From positions 201,102-249,319 of the forward strand of contig VHZZ01000218.1 in the NCBI GenBank assembly GCA_009801015.1: a DNA stretch of 48,218 nucleotides, read 5' to 3'. This DNA is from Silene noctiflora (taxonomy: Eukaryota > Streptophyta > Magnoliopsida > Caryophyllales > Caryophyllaceae). The position numbers were made by a program, and so were the translations under genes. Positions within the stretch are counted from its first letter, which is position 1, and each line of letters begins with the position of its first letter. The notes under the pieces are model-generated. The model ran no database searches. It had not been told where the DNA came from and worked only from the letters and a program-made list of their open reading frames with translations. Positions 1 through 12,048 of this stretch are shown one piece after another.

Positions 1-120
1 CTTTTGTATATCATTGCCTCGGGAAACCGAGATGGTAGCATCTCCGTACTTAAGGTGGCCTTGTAAGGCACTTTGGGTATGGGGGTGTTACACTATTGAA
101 GTAGATTGCTCTATCAATCT
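1..120. other. Possible end of a retroelement (unclassified)
   Basis: The left edge holds a GC-richer stretch that ends in a purine-rich run at about 79-88, directly followed by TGTTACA. A polypurine tract followed by TG is what precedes the 3' LTR of many plant LTR retrotransposons. No LTR pair, primer-binding site or coding region is visible, so this could be a truncated element continuing to the left, or chance. Confidence 0.2.
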
Positions 121-483
121 GTAATCAACACTTGAGATAAAACGACATTAAATTCATTTAATATTTTCATGTTTGGAATATGTTAAGAGCAATTTTTACA
201 GCACGACTTATTATTGTAAAGTTATATATGTATGAAATCCACTTAAAATTGTAATTTTAATATGACGTTTTTATATTCATAAGCTATTTTTAGAATATGC
301 AACTACATATTGTACAAAATTACAATAATATATTGAAATATCACCAACTTTATTACATGAGTCATCACTAACTTATTTTAAAAGTTATATGTCAAACATG
401 TTGTTATGATCTCCTAACACGACCCGTGACCCGTATAACCCCACCGTTATTTACTCCCTTAGCTTCACCTAAATTACATCATT

Positions 484-900
484 CTATTTTTTTAGTTCAT
501 TCTAAACTAATTGTTGACTTTTCTAAATATATACACTTCATAGTAAAAAAAAAGTTTAAATATTATATTACGTCTATGTAAGGCTCTCTTCTTTTGGACT
601 AAAACTGTCTTAACTAAATTTAACTTAACTTAATGGAGATGAATTGAACCGAATTGAACTTAATGGAGCTGAACTGAATTGAAATAAGAGTTAATTTATG
701 AAGAGAATAGCTGAACTGAACTAAATGAAGCTGAACTGAACTGAACTAAAATGAGCTGAAATTAAGTTCAAAAGACAGGACTTAATAAGTACTCTATCTA
801 TCTCAATTTTTTTTCTGTTCATTCAAAATTGATCGTTGAATTCTCCAAATATATACTGCATAGTAAATAAAAAGTATAGATACTACATAACTCCTATTTA
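484..900. repeat. Direct-repeat pair (~95 bp) flanking a CTGAACT-rich insert
   Basis: About 484-582 and 792-900 are diverged copies of one ~95-bp sequence: T-run, a GTTCATTC-like motif, an AAATATATAC motif, CATAGTAAA, and a TTTAA-like end. They flank the CTGAACT-rich segment. This could be a duplicated host sequence, or long terminal segments of a non-autonomous element. No coding capacity. Confidence 0.45.
579..780. mobile_element. CTGAACT-rich MITE-like element
   Basis: The segment is built from repeated CTGAA/GAACT pentamers. Its ends form an imperfect inverted repeat: TCTTTTGGACT on the left and the reverse complement of AGTTCAAAAGA on the right. There is no ORF. Size and structure fit a miniature inverted-repeat element; no target-site duplication can be defined with confidence. 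Confidence 0.4.
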
Positions 901-2237
901 AGTAATTTCTCTGCCATTTTGTTGTTGTCATCTTTAAGGTTAGATTTTGTCATTTATTGTCACGTTTCTACATCAAGTAATCTTATCATCCGTCTTTCTC
1001 TTATCCTTCTCTTGTACTCGAAATTACTTGAATGATTTATTTCTTGCTTAAAATTCATAAAAGAACATGATATTTTAATTTATTGAAATCATAAACGGAG
1101 AAAAGTGAAGCAAATGATTAATAAGATCATCCAAACAATATGTATGTGCAATGTAATTTCTCATACATTTATAAGTGATATCATTATCATGTTAATATAG
1201 TTACAGAAATTAATATCTTAGATTTTAATTCTAAAAATTATTCTCTTTTATTTATTTCAATTCTATAGTCCCTTGTTTGTTTCTCGAAGTCATCCCATAT
1301 TAGTTTTTAATTATCCTTAGACGCAAATACTTATGACCAATAAAATTCATATAATCAATATTATTTTAGTGCTGAGAACAATACAAAATGAGCTTTTAAT
1401 TACTACTACTACTACACACTACTAACATTATAGGTTTATGAGGATTATTAATGTTAACCTACACTTAATTTGTCTAATCGAGCTATCATGTAATCAATTA
1501 GATTAATTTTGTCGGTTTATTGACGATATACTCTAACATGTTGTCCAAATTAATGACGTAGAATTATGTAAAGTTGGCCTTAGGTCTCTCCACAAAGTGA
1601 TAATTATATGTCATTCATGAGTCAATCTTATCAATAACTCTATTGATGAGCTCAAGGATGCAGTGTTTCATCTTGAACTCATTGAATTGTAATCCTACTG
1701 CAATTTAAGGATCGGAATACCTATACATGTTTCATGTTGAGGAATATCAGTATATGTTTCACTTATGAAATGGACCGAATGAATGCCCAATTTAGGCACA
1801 TTACAATTCACTTNCTTGCGTTGATTATGTTGAAGCTCGTAAAAGTTTTAATGTTAGAGATAATTAATTACGTAACCAACAATTTTATTATTCTAATTAA
1901 GTTAGGAAAATTGTAAATAATTAATTTTATTTTTCTACTTCTAATANAAAAANNATAAATAATTAATTAGCTCCTAATTCTAATAGAAAAAGTTTAAATA
2001 ATTTATTGTAAGTGTTTTAAAAAAGTTGGAGACTCCCACGTCGCTCGAAAAAAGCCTCAAATATATATTTATATTGATTGATTGATTATTTTCATAGTTT
2101 TTTTTAGATAAACATATTATAATATCACTAATTTATAATCGCTTCTATAAATATTTACGTGCTTAATATTTGTATGTTATTGTTTGTATTATCGCACTTG
2201 AGTCAATATTTTGTGTTGATACCTAAGTTTCAATAAT
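901..2237. other. AT-rich intergenic DNA, no gene seen
   Basis: Nothing with coding character. The short open frames here start or end arbitrarily and match no family. Ambiguous bases occur at 1814, 1947 and 1953-1954. A short AATAATTAATT-containing motif is repeated near 1915-2005. Confidence 0.6.
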
Positions 2238-3275
2238 GACTCTTATTTATAATCATGGGAATACCCGATCTTATGATAATCTTCTAATGTGCGACGATTT
2301 ACCTTATGACAAATCTTTTGATGTGGGATAATTCAACTATTTATTCATAGTATATTCATCACACTTACATTATTTTTCAATGTGGGACAAATAATATACT
2401 GAGAAGTAGACCATATTTTTCGAACCTAATTTGACATCCAACCCGATTTGATAATAAACAAATACTATACTATCTATTAATATCCGTATGTTTTTTTTAT
2501 CATAATTAAAATATGTTTAAATGATATAGAACTTATACTCTAATGATAGCACTTTTTTAATCATAAATCTAATTATATAATTTTCATAATTGTTTTTATG
2601 ATATTTTTTTGCCAAATGAAATGTATAAGTTTTTATATAAGTAAAAATTATCCTATTTATATAATAATGATAGAATCACCTCATCTTATGCTAATCTTTC
2701 GATGTGGAACAAATATACTATTTATATGTAATTTATTCACCACACCTGTATTATTTTTCAATGTGAGATTAATAACATACTAAGAAATACACCATTTTTT
2801 TCAATGTAATATTATATACCATCTATTAATATTTGTACGTTATTTTTTTTCTATTTTTTTACCATCATTAAAATATTTGCAAATAATATGAAATTACTCT
2901 AATGATAGCATTTTTTTACTATTAATCTAATTATATTATTTTTGTAATTTTTTTACAATATTTTTTTGTCAAATGAAATATAAAAATTTTTATATAAAAA
3001 TTTTAAATATTGAATATAATATAGGAAATATATATCATATTCTAATTATAATAATAGTTAAACTAATTTCCACTATATTTTTTATATCAATAATATAATT
3101 AATTTTTAATAATAGAAAGTCTATAGATGTCTCCTATTTATAATCACAAGATTACCCACCAAATGGTAATTTTTCAATGTGGGATAATTTTACTATTTAT
3201 ATGTAATATATTTACCACACCTACATAATCTTTCAATGTGGACAAATAACATATTAAGAAGTATACCATCTTTTA
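2238..3275. repeat. Degenerate direct repeat, about 2.3 copies
   Basis: Three segments share the same ordered motifs: TTTATAATC, a GATGTGG-like block, ACTATTTAT, TTCACCACAC, TTTTTCAATGTGGGA, AATAACATACTAAGAA, and a CCATCTATTAATAT block before ATGATAGCA and CAAATGAAAT. The landmark TTCACCACAC-like motif recurs near 2355, 2736 and 3212, so spacing is roughly 380 and 475 bp. The third copy is partial. No coding content; probably an old tandem or nested non-autonomous element. Confidence 0.55.
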
Positions 3276-4708
3276 TCATAATTAATATATGAGAAAAAAA
3301 TAATACTTCGTTCATACAATTGATTTGCTTTCATTTTCTATTTTACCCCGTTCCCTTAATTGTCTACATTTCTATATATAGATATTTTTTTATCAATTAA
3401 ATGACCCACATACCCTTGTCTGCTTTTATACTTTTCGGTGGGTGAGTGCCAAAATATGTGGGCTTACATAAGAATATTTGTGTAGGTAAACATATGGTTA
3501 CAAAACATCCCCTATATACTAAAGGATTAACAAATCTTAAAAATTCCCGCTCAAAATTCCGCTCATGTATTTTAAAGAGTACTAAAAAAATTTCGCTCAA
3601 TGTTATATTCTAACTTATTCTTATTTTCTAAATATATTCTAGCCAAATCTTTTCTAAATATAGCCACGGTTAATTGGTTCCACTAATTAGCTACACTAAT
3701 TGTCAAGTATATACCTAAATACATACTCCGTATATACTAAAATGATTTATAGAATATTCATCAATCTCTACCTATATTATCTAGCAAATTCCTTACCTTC
3801 TTAATAATATAATAATTTCAAACTCCTTACCTTCTCAATCTCTACCCTTTTTTACCGGTTTTCTAGCATTTTAATTAGATTTTACATCTAACTTAAATTT
3901 ATTATTAATGTCATAATTTTTTCTTAATAGTAAAGTATAATAATATTAGCAGTTTAAGGCAAAACTAACTTAACTTGAAAGTCTTTTAACGGTAGTAATT
4001 TTCTTTTCCACCTCTTACTAATATTATATTAGCACATTATAACATTAAATTAAAAATTCAGTTAATTTATGCAAATAATTTTATTGAGACTGCCTCTTTA
4101 TAAATCAAATCTAAAAGATACCATGTTGTAGCATGGGATCCACACTAGTGATAAAGTAGGTACGATTGTTATGAAAACATGTTCAAAATTCTTGTGCCAT
4201 TCTATTAAATTAATGTGTAATAAAATTTGGGCTCACTTGTGTAAAAGATTAGTAACAAATTTCTGTAATAAGGAAATCTCAAAATCAAATATTTAAATCT
4301 CTCCATAATAAAATATCTACTATTCTTAAAATATGTAAATCAACCTACAAACTCAATATATTTAATCAAGTATGTAATCTTTGTCGATATTCAATTTCTA
4401 AATATTTTTTCCAAATTAAACCTCCTAAAATATATCAAGATTTTAAAATACTTTTACATAACTCTCATGAAAAAACACAAAAGATGAATACTCATTACTC
4501 AACCGCTATAAATGGCTCAAAATAATAATCTAATCGTTTTAATACAAAACTTTATAAATAGTAGATTCAATAAATGTAAAAATGATAAATGTCAACATTT
4601 TATTTACAATTTTCTCTAACACAACCCTTTATAAATACTGTACTGTGATACGAGATCTACTATGTTTACCAATTCAGTTAATCTCGTAGAAGGCTGTTTT
4701 ATACAATG
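3276..4708. other. AT-rich intergenic DNA, no gene seen
   Basis: No ORF with family similarity and no clear structured repeat. This is the region upstream of the RsmI-like gene, but I could not place a convincing TATA box or transcription start. Confidence 0.55.
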
Positions 4709-4855
4709 GCATTTCTCATTTGCGACGTGTGTGAACACGTCACAATTTGTGACGGACCTAAAATGTAACCATTTTAGTGAAAAAAATGTGAAAATTGGTG
4801 GTTACATTTTATCAAGTGATAACATTTATGCCGTCACAATTTATAACCGTCACCC
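4709..4855. mobile_element. Hairpin MITE of the CGTCACAA family, upstream of the RsmI-like gene
   Basis: The segment opens with CTCATTTGCGACGTGTGTG and CACGTCACAA, and ends with GCCGTCACAATTT and CCGTCAC. Inside, AAAATGTAACCATTTTAG is followed by TTGGTGGTTACATTTTA, which can pair. The block CATTTGYGACGTGTGTGAAC is also found in inverted orientation near 13858-13895. It ends about 105 bp before the RsmI start codon, so it may contribute to the promoter or 5' leader. Confidence 0.5.
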
Positions 4856-4959
4856 ATCAAGACCAACCGTTTATACAAAGGATAATATAAATCGGATTTA
4901 CTCATACTTGCTCAATTTACATCCAAAATCCACCCCAAAAAAATCAGTAGAGAAAAGAA

Positions 4960-7900
4960 ATGTACCGGCGATTACCATGGACGGCTATGTCGCCAATTCC
5001 CGCCATTTTTAGCACTTCTCTATCTTCTTCCTCTTCCCTTCGTTACTCTAAATACGCCGCCGTTTCATTCTGCTCTCAATCTCATTCCTCAACCATTGAA
5101 ACTTCCACAACTTTAACCCTACCATTTCCTCTTAAGCAGGTACTACTACTCCATTTGTTTACGTTTTTCGTGTCTCGGTCGTTTCTTTACGTTTCTATTT
5201 TAAGTACGTAAACCCGTAGACGTCGCTTTTTCTTCCCGCGCGCGTGTTATTTTTTCAATTTTAGTGTTTTCTAGAGCATTTATTTATACCTCAATTAGTT
5301 AGTTTCGTCTCGGTGCAAAAGCAAACGTAAAGAATTGATCAGGACAGAGGATATAGTTCTATCTTTAATTAATTATATCTCAATTAGGCTAGACATTTAC
5401 TGAAACTTACCGATTTAGTCTCGTCTCGGTGCCAAAAGCAAGCGTAAAGAATTGATTGAGACGGAGAGTAGTTCGCTTTTCAATTACTTAATCGGAATTC
5501 TCAATTAGGTCAAATATTCAGTGAAATATACAGTACTGATTATTTTTGATGATTTTAGGTTTTTGTGGTAATGTTATTAGTTGGTAACAAACTTCCGACT
5601 ATTAATCTCTCCAAATATATGTCGTAATTGTACATGTCAATTTCGCGACATTTGATTTATCAAAATTAGTTTTCATATTATATCCTAAAGAAGCTGTAAT
5701 CAATTGTATGGTGTGAGAAAATAGTAGCTGAAGTCGACTTTCAAAAGCCGAGGAGCGACAAAATACATAGGAGGGACGACAGTAAATAGATTATACATGT
5801 ACTACCACCAATTTTATAGTTTTTGAGCATCATAATAAAATTTTTGAGTTTTGTTTTAAAAATTATGAGTTTTACTATAAAGTTTCTGAGTTCATTCACT
5901 CAAACATTAAACTCAAAAAATTACAATAAAACCCAAGAACATTAATTACAAACTTGGTTAAATTTGAGTTTTAACGGAAAAAAAATTAAAATCTAACATA
6001 TAAAATTTAATAAGCTCATAAAAAATACACATGCTCAAAAACAAATAAAGTTTGAGGTAATAAGCTCAGAAAAAATACAAATATGCTCAAAAACAAGTAA
6101 CATATGAGGTAATACATCCGATGTATGTTCCTTTTTCTCGAGGGACGGAGTAGAAGAATAATGTGTTATTAATAATTTTGATTCATGGCAGGGGAGTTTG
6201 AAGCCAGGGTTATATTTAGTTGGAACGCCTATCGGTAATCTTGAAGATATCACTCTCCGGTAATATTTGTTTTTTCGTATGCATTTTCCGATTGTGTTCT
6301 GTTTTTTTTTTGTTTTATCTAATCGACATTGTATGCGTTGCTGGTGTGTACAATGTGCGACAATCTCGGAATGATAGGGAACTTTGTGTGTAATCTACTA
6401 ATCTTGAAGATATTTTTCTCCGGAATCATTTTCGCTTTCTATTACGTGTAGTAGGCATTGTATCTGGTACTGGTTTTGTACGATGTGCTACAAGCTCGGA
6501 ATGAGAGTGAATTTTGTGTGTAATCTACTAATCTTACTATAGAATGTTGTAAGAAGCTTTATCTATCTCTATAACTGACTATGTAGTTAGCAACATTTAG
6601 CTCATAAGTCATACCTTTGTGTACTTGTTTGATTGAGAAATGTTGTTGTGGATTATGTTTGTTTGGTTGTTTTGCCATCGGATTTTGTAACGAAGTTCAT
6701 ACATATACCTATATAAAAGTTAGTGTTTCACCTTTCCGACATTTAGCTTGTTTCGTTACTGGTTGGATTCAGAAACAATAACTGCGAAGTAATTGTTAGG
6801 TTTTTCTTATTTGTTTACTGTAGTGCTTTGCGGGTTCTGAAATCAGCTAATCTGATACTTGCTGAGGATACCAGGCATTCCGGAAAGTTACTTCAATATT
6901 ATGGCATCAAAACACCCCTTGTATGTATATTGTTTTCACTGTAGTGAAAAATCGTGGATTTGTGATCACACCATATACTTAGATGACTTGCATTTTTATG
7001 GGTACCTCTTTTTGCTTCTAGATGAGCTATCACAAGTTCAATGAGTGTCAGAGAGAAATGACAGTTTTGAACCGGTTGCAAGAGGGTGAAATCGTGGCCC
7101 TGATTAGTGATGCTGGGATGCCTGGTATTAGTGACCCTGGATCAGAATTGGTTAGTCTTTGAACTTCAGGCTACACAGCTACTTCTACAAAGCACTGGTT
7201 ATGAACATTTTGCTGCTTATCCTTCTTGTACATTCTTTATACTTTGTGGCAGTGCAGTTACTTGCTCTAATAATACTCCTAGATCGTTAACAAACAAGAC
7301 AAATTTTCGTGCTTCTCACTTTTAACTTGACTTACATGTGAAGTTCATTGCAAGTCTTTGACCTGTGGTTACTTCTTGTACTGATTTCTGGCCTTAGCCA
7401 AAGTATTTTATAGTTTGAACCAACAGCCCAAACAACAACAAAGTCTCGGCCCGTATGAGTTCGGCTTGAGTGTACTTTTATATGGAGTCGTCATTTCATG
7501 TCGTTTAACAAAGGGTAATCGATAACGATAAAATATTCATATGAAAAGAGAAAGAGAAAACCAAAGTACTTAAAGTGGGAAACTGAAACAAAGTGACAAA
7601 GGGAGACAACTTCAGAATTTTAACTAATGAGAGTAATGACAGAGTACAATATTTACCCCATTTGTTTTTGTTTCATATTGTCTGTTGCCATTGCCTGAGC
7701 AGTGCTGGCGTTTTGTTCCTCAAATCCCTTTTTCTTCAAAGTATTCAAGATTTCCTTGTGCTCACTCAACGTTTCCTGAAATTTGTCTTGTTTATTGGCA
7801 ATATATCCTATTGTAATTAGTTATTGATAGTAACTCGCATGGGCCCATTTCCATTTCCAGTGAAGCTAATGATTTGGTCTTTGGTTCTGGAAATCTGGAT

Positions 7901-10248
7901 TACGATGGAATAAAGCAAACTCACTAAACTATCCGCGCCTTTTTTTTTTAAATTGACAAGTAAACTGTAAACCTCATTCGGTGCAATTCTTGACATAATT
8001 TTCATTTTGGGTCATCTTGAATTCTTGAAACAATTTTTCTGTGTTGCTAACATATGAGCGAGGCTACGTACATGGTACATCGGACCCTCCTACCCTGTAA
8101 TTTATGGGAGCCCTTCAGGCACTTGTGTTTTTGTAGTAACCATCAGAATCTAAATATGGTGGTGCTTGCCTGCAGGCAAAGTTGTGTGCGGAAAAAAAAA
8201 TTGATGTAGTTCCTGTCCCTGGAGCATCTGCTGTGATTGCCGCTCTTTCAGCCTCTGGGTTGCCTACTGATGAGTTCACCTTTGGTAAAGTTTCCTTTCA
8301 TGCTGTTTATCTTTATGCGATTGGAATGTAGATTTTTGATGACTTTATAATGTATAATTCCATTTTAAAACCTAGTTGGGTTTCTTCCTAAATCCGCTGG
8401 GTCTAGAAGAGAAAAGCTCTTGCTCTCTGCCAATCGGGCTGCAACACAGATATTTTTTGTTCCTCCGCACAAGCTTCATCAGTTTCTCGAAGAAACCTCA
8501 GCTATTTTTGGTGAATCTAGGTATTTTTACACTTGCTTAACTTGCTTCAACTGACTTCTATTTGGACAGTAATTACTAGAATTTGACCTGTTGTATAGCC
8601 TCACTGGGTCATAAACTGTAGCAGTCGTGGTTTCAAAAGCACTTCTGTATAAGTTTTTTTCGAGTCATTTTAAGAAAGTCTCCCAGTCTACTTTGGGAGC
8701 AATAAGAATGGTCAATTACCTCCTCCCCTAGAATACTCCCAGTATTTTACTCATTTATCCCCACTAGTGTTATCTAGAGAGATTTTTCAAAAGATGGGGG
8801 CTAGTTGAGTGTAATGGATGGTGTATGAAAGAGTGAAAAAGGTGTAAGAAGTTCTCTAGAATTTAAAGACCGACATTTACTATCTGACTGACTACTCTGT
8901 AAAATGTGTGATCTTGAAGGAGGTGTGTTATAGCTCGAGAAATGACGAAGATTCATGAAGAGGTATCATATTACATTCACTTTCAATTATGAGAGAAATA
9001 ATAATGTGGATTGTGTAGCATAAGAATATACCTGGTTTCATTAACGGGGCCATTAAGTTCTAGTTTCTCTGACATGTGTTTCTTTGCAGTTTTGGCGTGG
9101 TACCTTGGAGGAAGCTAAGGAAGCGTTTACCACTCGCCAACCAAAGGGAGAAATTACACTTTTAGTAGAAGGAAAGGCCAAGTGCATTGATGAACCTGTG
9201 GCAGATTCTCAGATTGAGGATGAACTAAAGGAGCTTATTACAAGTGGGCATAGTTTATCCATGGTAGTGAGTCTGTTTTATCTTTTTGTCCAATCTATTG
9301 CATTTACTCTCTTTGGTTATAAAGTTCATTAGGCCTAAGGTGAGGTGGATACTGGTCATAGTAGTTCGTTGCTAAAAGCTTTTGGGGCTAAGTTATTTTG
9401 GTTAAAAGCATGAAGTGTTGTTGAAGAGGAGGAACCTGGCTTTGTTGAAGCATGAATTTGGATCTCTATCATTCGTTTTGGTTCCAATGAATATTGTGGA
9501 TACTTAGGTGACTTTGGTAGACAGATTAAGAGCTAAGAAGACTTCCTAATTTTTGTTTTATTATGGCTTCCTGTTTGGGAGGATGTGTGCATTGGCAGCA
9601 GTTCTTGATTGAGGGTTAATGTTACAAGATGACTGTAGAAGAGGAACCTTTTTGCTTTTTTCTGTTGATGTGTTTTTATTAGGATTAGATGCACTCTATA
9701 TTTTTATTTAGTAGCTCATTTTGGGGTTCTTGATTGAGGTTTAATGTTTCACTAAGTTGGTTGCCCTTCTTTTAATTTCTGAAGTAGCATTAAATGTGGT
9801 TCTCGACACAATTTTCAAGTGCTGTTACTCAGATATATTCTCTCATTCAAAGACATCCCCTTTCTTACCCCATTAATTTGTAGGAGCCCTCGAGGTACCG
9901 TGGTCAATGATATTGTTGTATTACTGCTTAGATTTTATTAGGTGCTTCGTAGTCGTTCAGAATGACAGCTAATTGGGTTCAGAATAATTATTTTTGACTG
10001 GCCTTTCTTATGTATGATATTTAGGTGTCACTTGGTGGTGGATAGATGTATATCTGATTCTTGAATTCTGTATGAAATGCTTTTATGCTCCTTTTCGTAG
10101 CTCGTCATCCCAATTCAGATGTTGGCTAATAGGCATAATCTTGATACAGGCTGTCAAATTAGTCGCCGAGGGGACATCTAGGAAAAGGAAAGAGGTATAT
10201 TCACTTGCATTGAGGAAATTTGGGAAGCAGGTAGTAGAAGAGGAATGA
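4960..10248 (+). CDS. rsmI: Chloroplast RsmI-like 16S rRNA (cytidine 2'-O) methyltransferase
   Basis: Predicted 347-residue protein of the tetrapyrrole/SAM methylase family that 2'-O-methylates C1402 of bacterial 16S rRNA (E. coli numbering); the plant form is expected in plastids. Exons by splice sites and frame: 4960-5139, 6192-6259, 6824-6920, 7022-7150, 8176-8284, 8376-8520, 8920-8962, 9090-9263, 10150-10248; all phases agree. Residues 1-60 are Ser/Thr-rich and look like a transit peptide. Then come GLYLVGTPIGNLEDITLR, AEDTRHSGKLL, a SDAGMPGISDPG loop, VPVPGASAVIAALSASGLP, and an EITLLVEG strand, all RsmI hallmarks in order. The loop has Met where most family members have Thr. A second in-frame ATG at 4987 could also serve as start. 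Intron 1 carries a ~350-bp repeat. The last exon codes a basic helical tail ending in GluGluGlu. Family call is strong; plastid targeting is inferred. Confidence 0.9.
5793..6140 (+). mobile_element. MITE copy 1 (TTTTTGAG family) in RsmI intron 1
   Basis: This ~350-bp AT-rich element carries TTTTATAGTTTTTGAGCAT, ATGAGTTTTACTATAAAGTT, TAAATTTGAGTTTT and ends in ATGTATGTTCCTTTTTCTC. Two related copies lie at 15802-16155 (same orientation) and 16179-16547 (inverted). No ORF. It inserted in intron 1, about 50 bp before the exon 2 acceptor at 6192. Confidence 0.7.
8060..8140 (+). repeat. SINE-like 3' fragment in RsmI intron 4
   Basis: The fragment contains ACATCGGACCCTCC, TACCCTGTAATTTATGGGAG and CCCTTCAGGCAC. 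The same ordered motifs recur near 9850, 20900, 27318 and 38296, three of those followed by GGTTAATGTTGTTG- or GGGTAATGTTGTT-type tails. That matches the 3' half of tRNA-derived plant SINEs with a TTG-rich tail. The 5' tRNA-like half is missing here. Confidence 0.5.
9850..9928 (+). repeat. SINE-like 3' fragment in RsmI intron 8
   Basis: Contains CTTACCCCATTAATTTGTAG, GGAGCCCTCGAGGTACCG and ATGATATTGTTG, the same order as in the other four copies of this family. Fragmentary. Confidence 0.5.
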
Positions 10249-11996
10249 AATTGAATGCAAGTAATTTTATTTCTCTCTTCAGCTTTACTGTTTGTCATTT
10301 CATCTTGTCCTTGTCTGCTTAAATTCGTCGACTTGTCGAGGTATTTCCAAGTTAGGGCGACTAAATTCAAGTTCTTTCAGGCATGAATGCATGATCAAGC
10401 TTAGTCTGTTTGCGAATCTGTGGGTTGAGAATATGAACTACTAGCCAGTAGTACGAGGAGTAGGTCATTAGGCTTATGCTGTTGCCCCTTGCACCTAGGC
10501 ATTGTTTGAGCTGGGCATGTTGGCCGACTTCATTGCAGAAGATGCTCTGGAAACTTGTCGCTGTTTTTATTGGGATCTTCACATGGTTTCTACATCTTTT
10601 GTAGTGCTAAATATCTTGGTCACTACGAAGAGTAATTGGATAAAGAAATTGGTGGTACTACTCGTAGTTCAGGAAAGTTTAAGGTGCAAACGATGTAAAG
10701 ATTGTAACACACTTAGATTTGTTCTTGAAATTTTTAGAAACTAAGCCTGACACGGTCCTTTTCTTGATATGAAATTTCAGCTATTTTTACAAGCTATCAA
10801 TTGTATGCTGCTGTGAGATTTTTTTGATATTGTCTTAGATAGTTAGATATCAATTTTGCTCCCTTTTTTTACCTGTTGATATCACTCTATTGTTCATCTC
10901 TGCCGTGAGAATTGCAACTACTTTTATTTGACAGAATTGACAAAAATACGAAACCTCTAAATTCTTGTTTTGCTGTACATAGTTGCAGAAGTCCTTGTTT
11001 CCTTCAAAGAGGAAAGAAGCTGTAAAATTGGCGCTTGAATGTTGGAATGTCGATTATTATGTTTTCAACATCTGACATCGCTCATGTGCTTTGAAGATTC
11101 CGCTGCTGTTGCAATTCAATGTCGCGTTGTGAGAGAAATCACAGAGGTAATTATTACTCTTCACATTATTGTTTTAGAGCAGCCCCTTGAAAACATAATG
11201 GTCCTGGTTCTTTCATATGTTAATGGTCGGGCTCCATCATAGATTATCTATGACAATGTTGGGACCATGAAAAATGAGCCGAATTAGATAAATCACGGCT
11301 TCTCGTTTTTATTTCTGCGTTTTTCATCCTTCCCTATAAGTAGTTTTGTTTAGGCCAATAGCCACCACAAAAAAAGCAGCACCAAAAGTACAATAAGGCG
11401 CCACACCAAGATGCTTCTTGTTCATGGATTAGCGTTTTCAAGCAATACGATATTTTGGAGGGTTGTTAGGCAGTAAAATTTGGAGTGTGAGAATTTTACC
11501 CTAAGTAAACTTTGTTCGGTCAATTAGCTAAAGTTGTGGAGTCTTGAGACCCCATCCGCGTCTTACTTGCTCCAACTTTAGGGCCATTTATTAAACAGTT
11601 TTCTTGGTTGCACTTGTCATGAAGGCCTTTAAATGTGTTATATACAATGTTTGTATCCGCGATTTTGGAATATAATTACTTCGTAAAATTCCGGCTACAT
11701 AATTACATTAGCATAAATTTGGTGAGTCGACATTTTCAGCCATTTTATAAGTTAGTTGGTAGTTGTCAAGTTATTAAGCAAGCAAACTATGAAGCTATTC
11801 CATCAACTCTGATACATGTGTGAACAAAAAAAATTGAATTAGTACACAAGGATAAAGTCTGTGTAGTTCGACCCTGACGTGTTTTTGCCTCAATAGCAAG
11901 TCGTTGGCAAAATCGTGTCCTGATAGCCAATTGTGAAACCCAGGACTCCGGGAGGTGCAGAACTGTGTAGTTCTATGGTCCATAAGGATGAAAAAC

Positions 11997-11999
<3 letters not shown>
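10249..11999. other. RsmI 3' flank and intergenic DNA
   Basis: This holds the RsmI 3' UTR of unknown length. Near 10988 an AG is followed by a short in-frame stretch encoding KSLFPSKRKEAVKLALE, which could be read as an alternative terminal exon, but the family does not require it. No other gene signature found. Confidence 0.45.

Positions 12000-12048
<49 letters not shown>
12000..12048. repeat. Long poly-T tract
   Basis: An uninterrupted run of about 48 T. It could be the poly-A tail of a minus-strand retroposon whose body would lie at positions above 12048, but no recognisable body or target-site duplication was found. Length in the assembly may be inaccurate. Confidence 0.6.

Noticed and set aside
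2238..3275. CRISPR-like array
   Set aside because: Repeats are long, degenerate and unevenly spaced in plant nuclear DNA; no CRISPR structure.
10982..11060. Possible extra RsmI terminal exon encoding KSLFPSKRKEAVKLALE
   Set aside because: The model with a stop at 10248 has consistent phases and a plausible family C-terminus; no conserved domain is gained by adding this.
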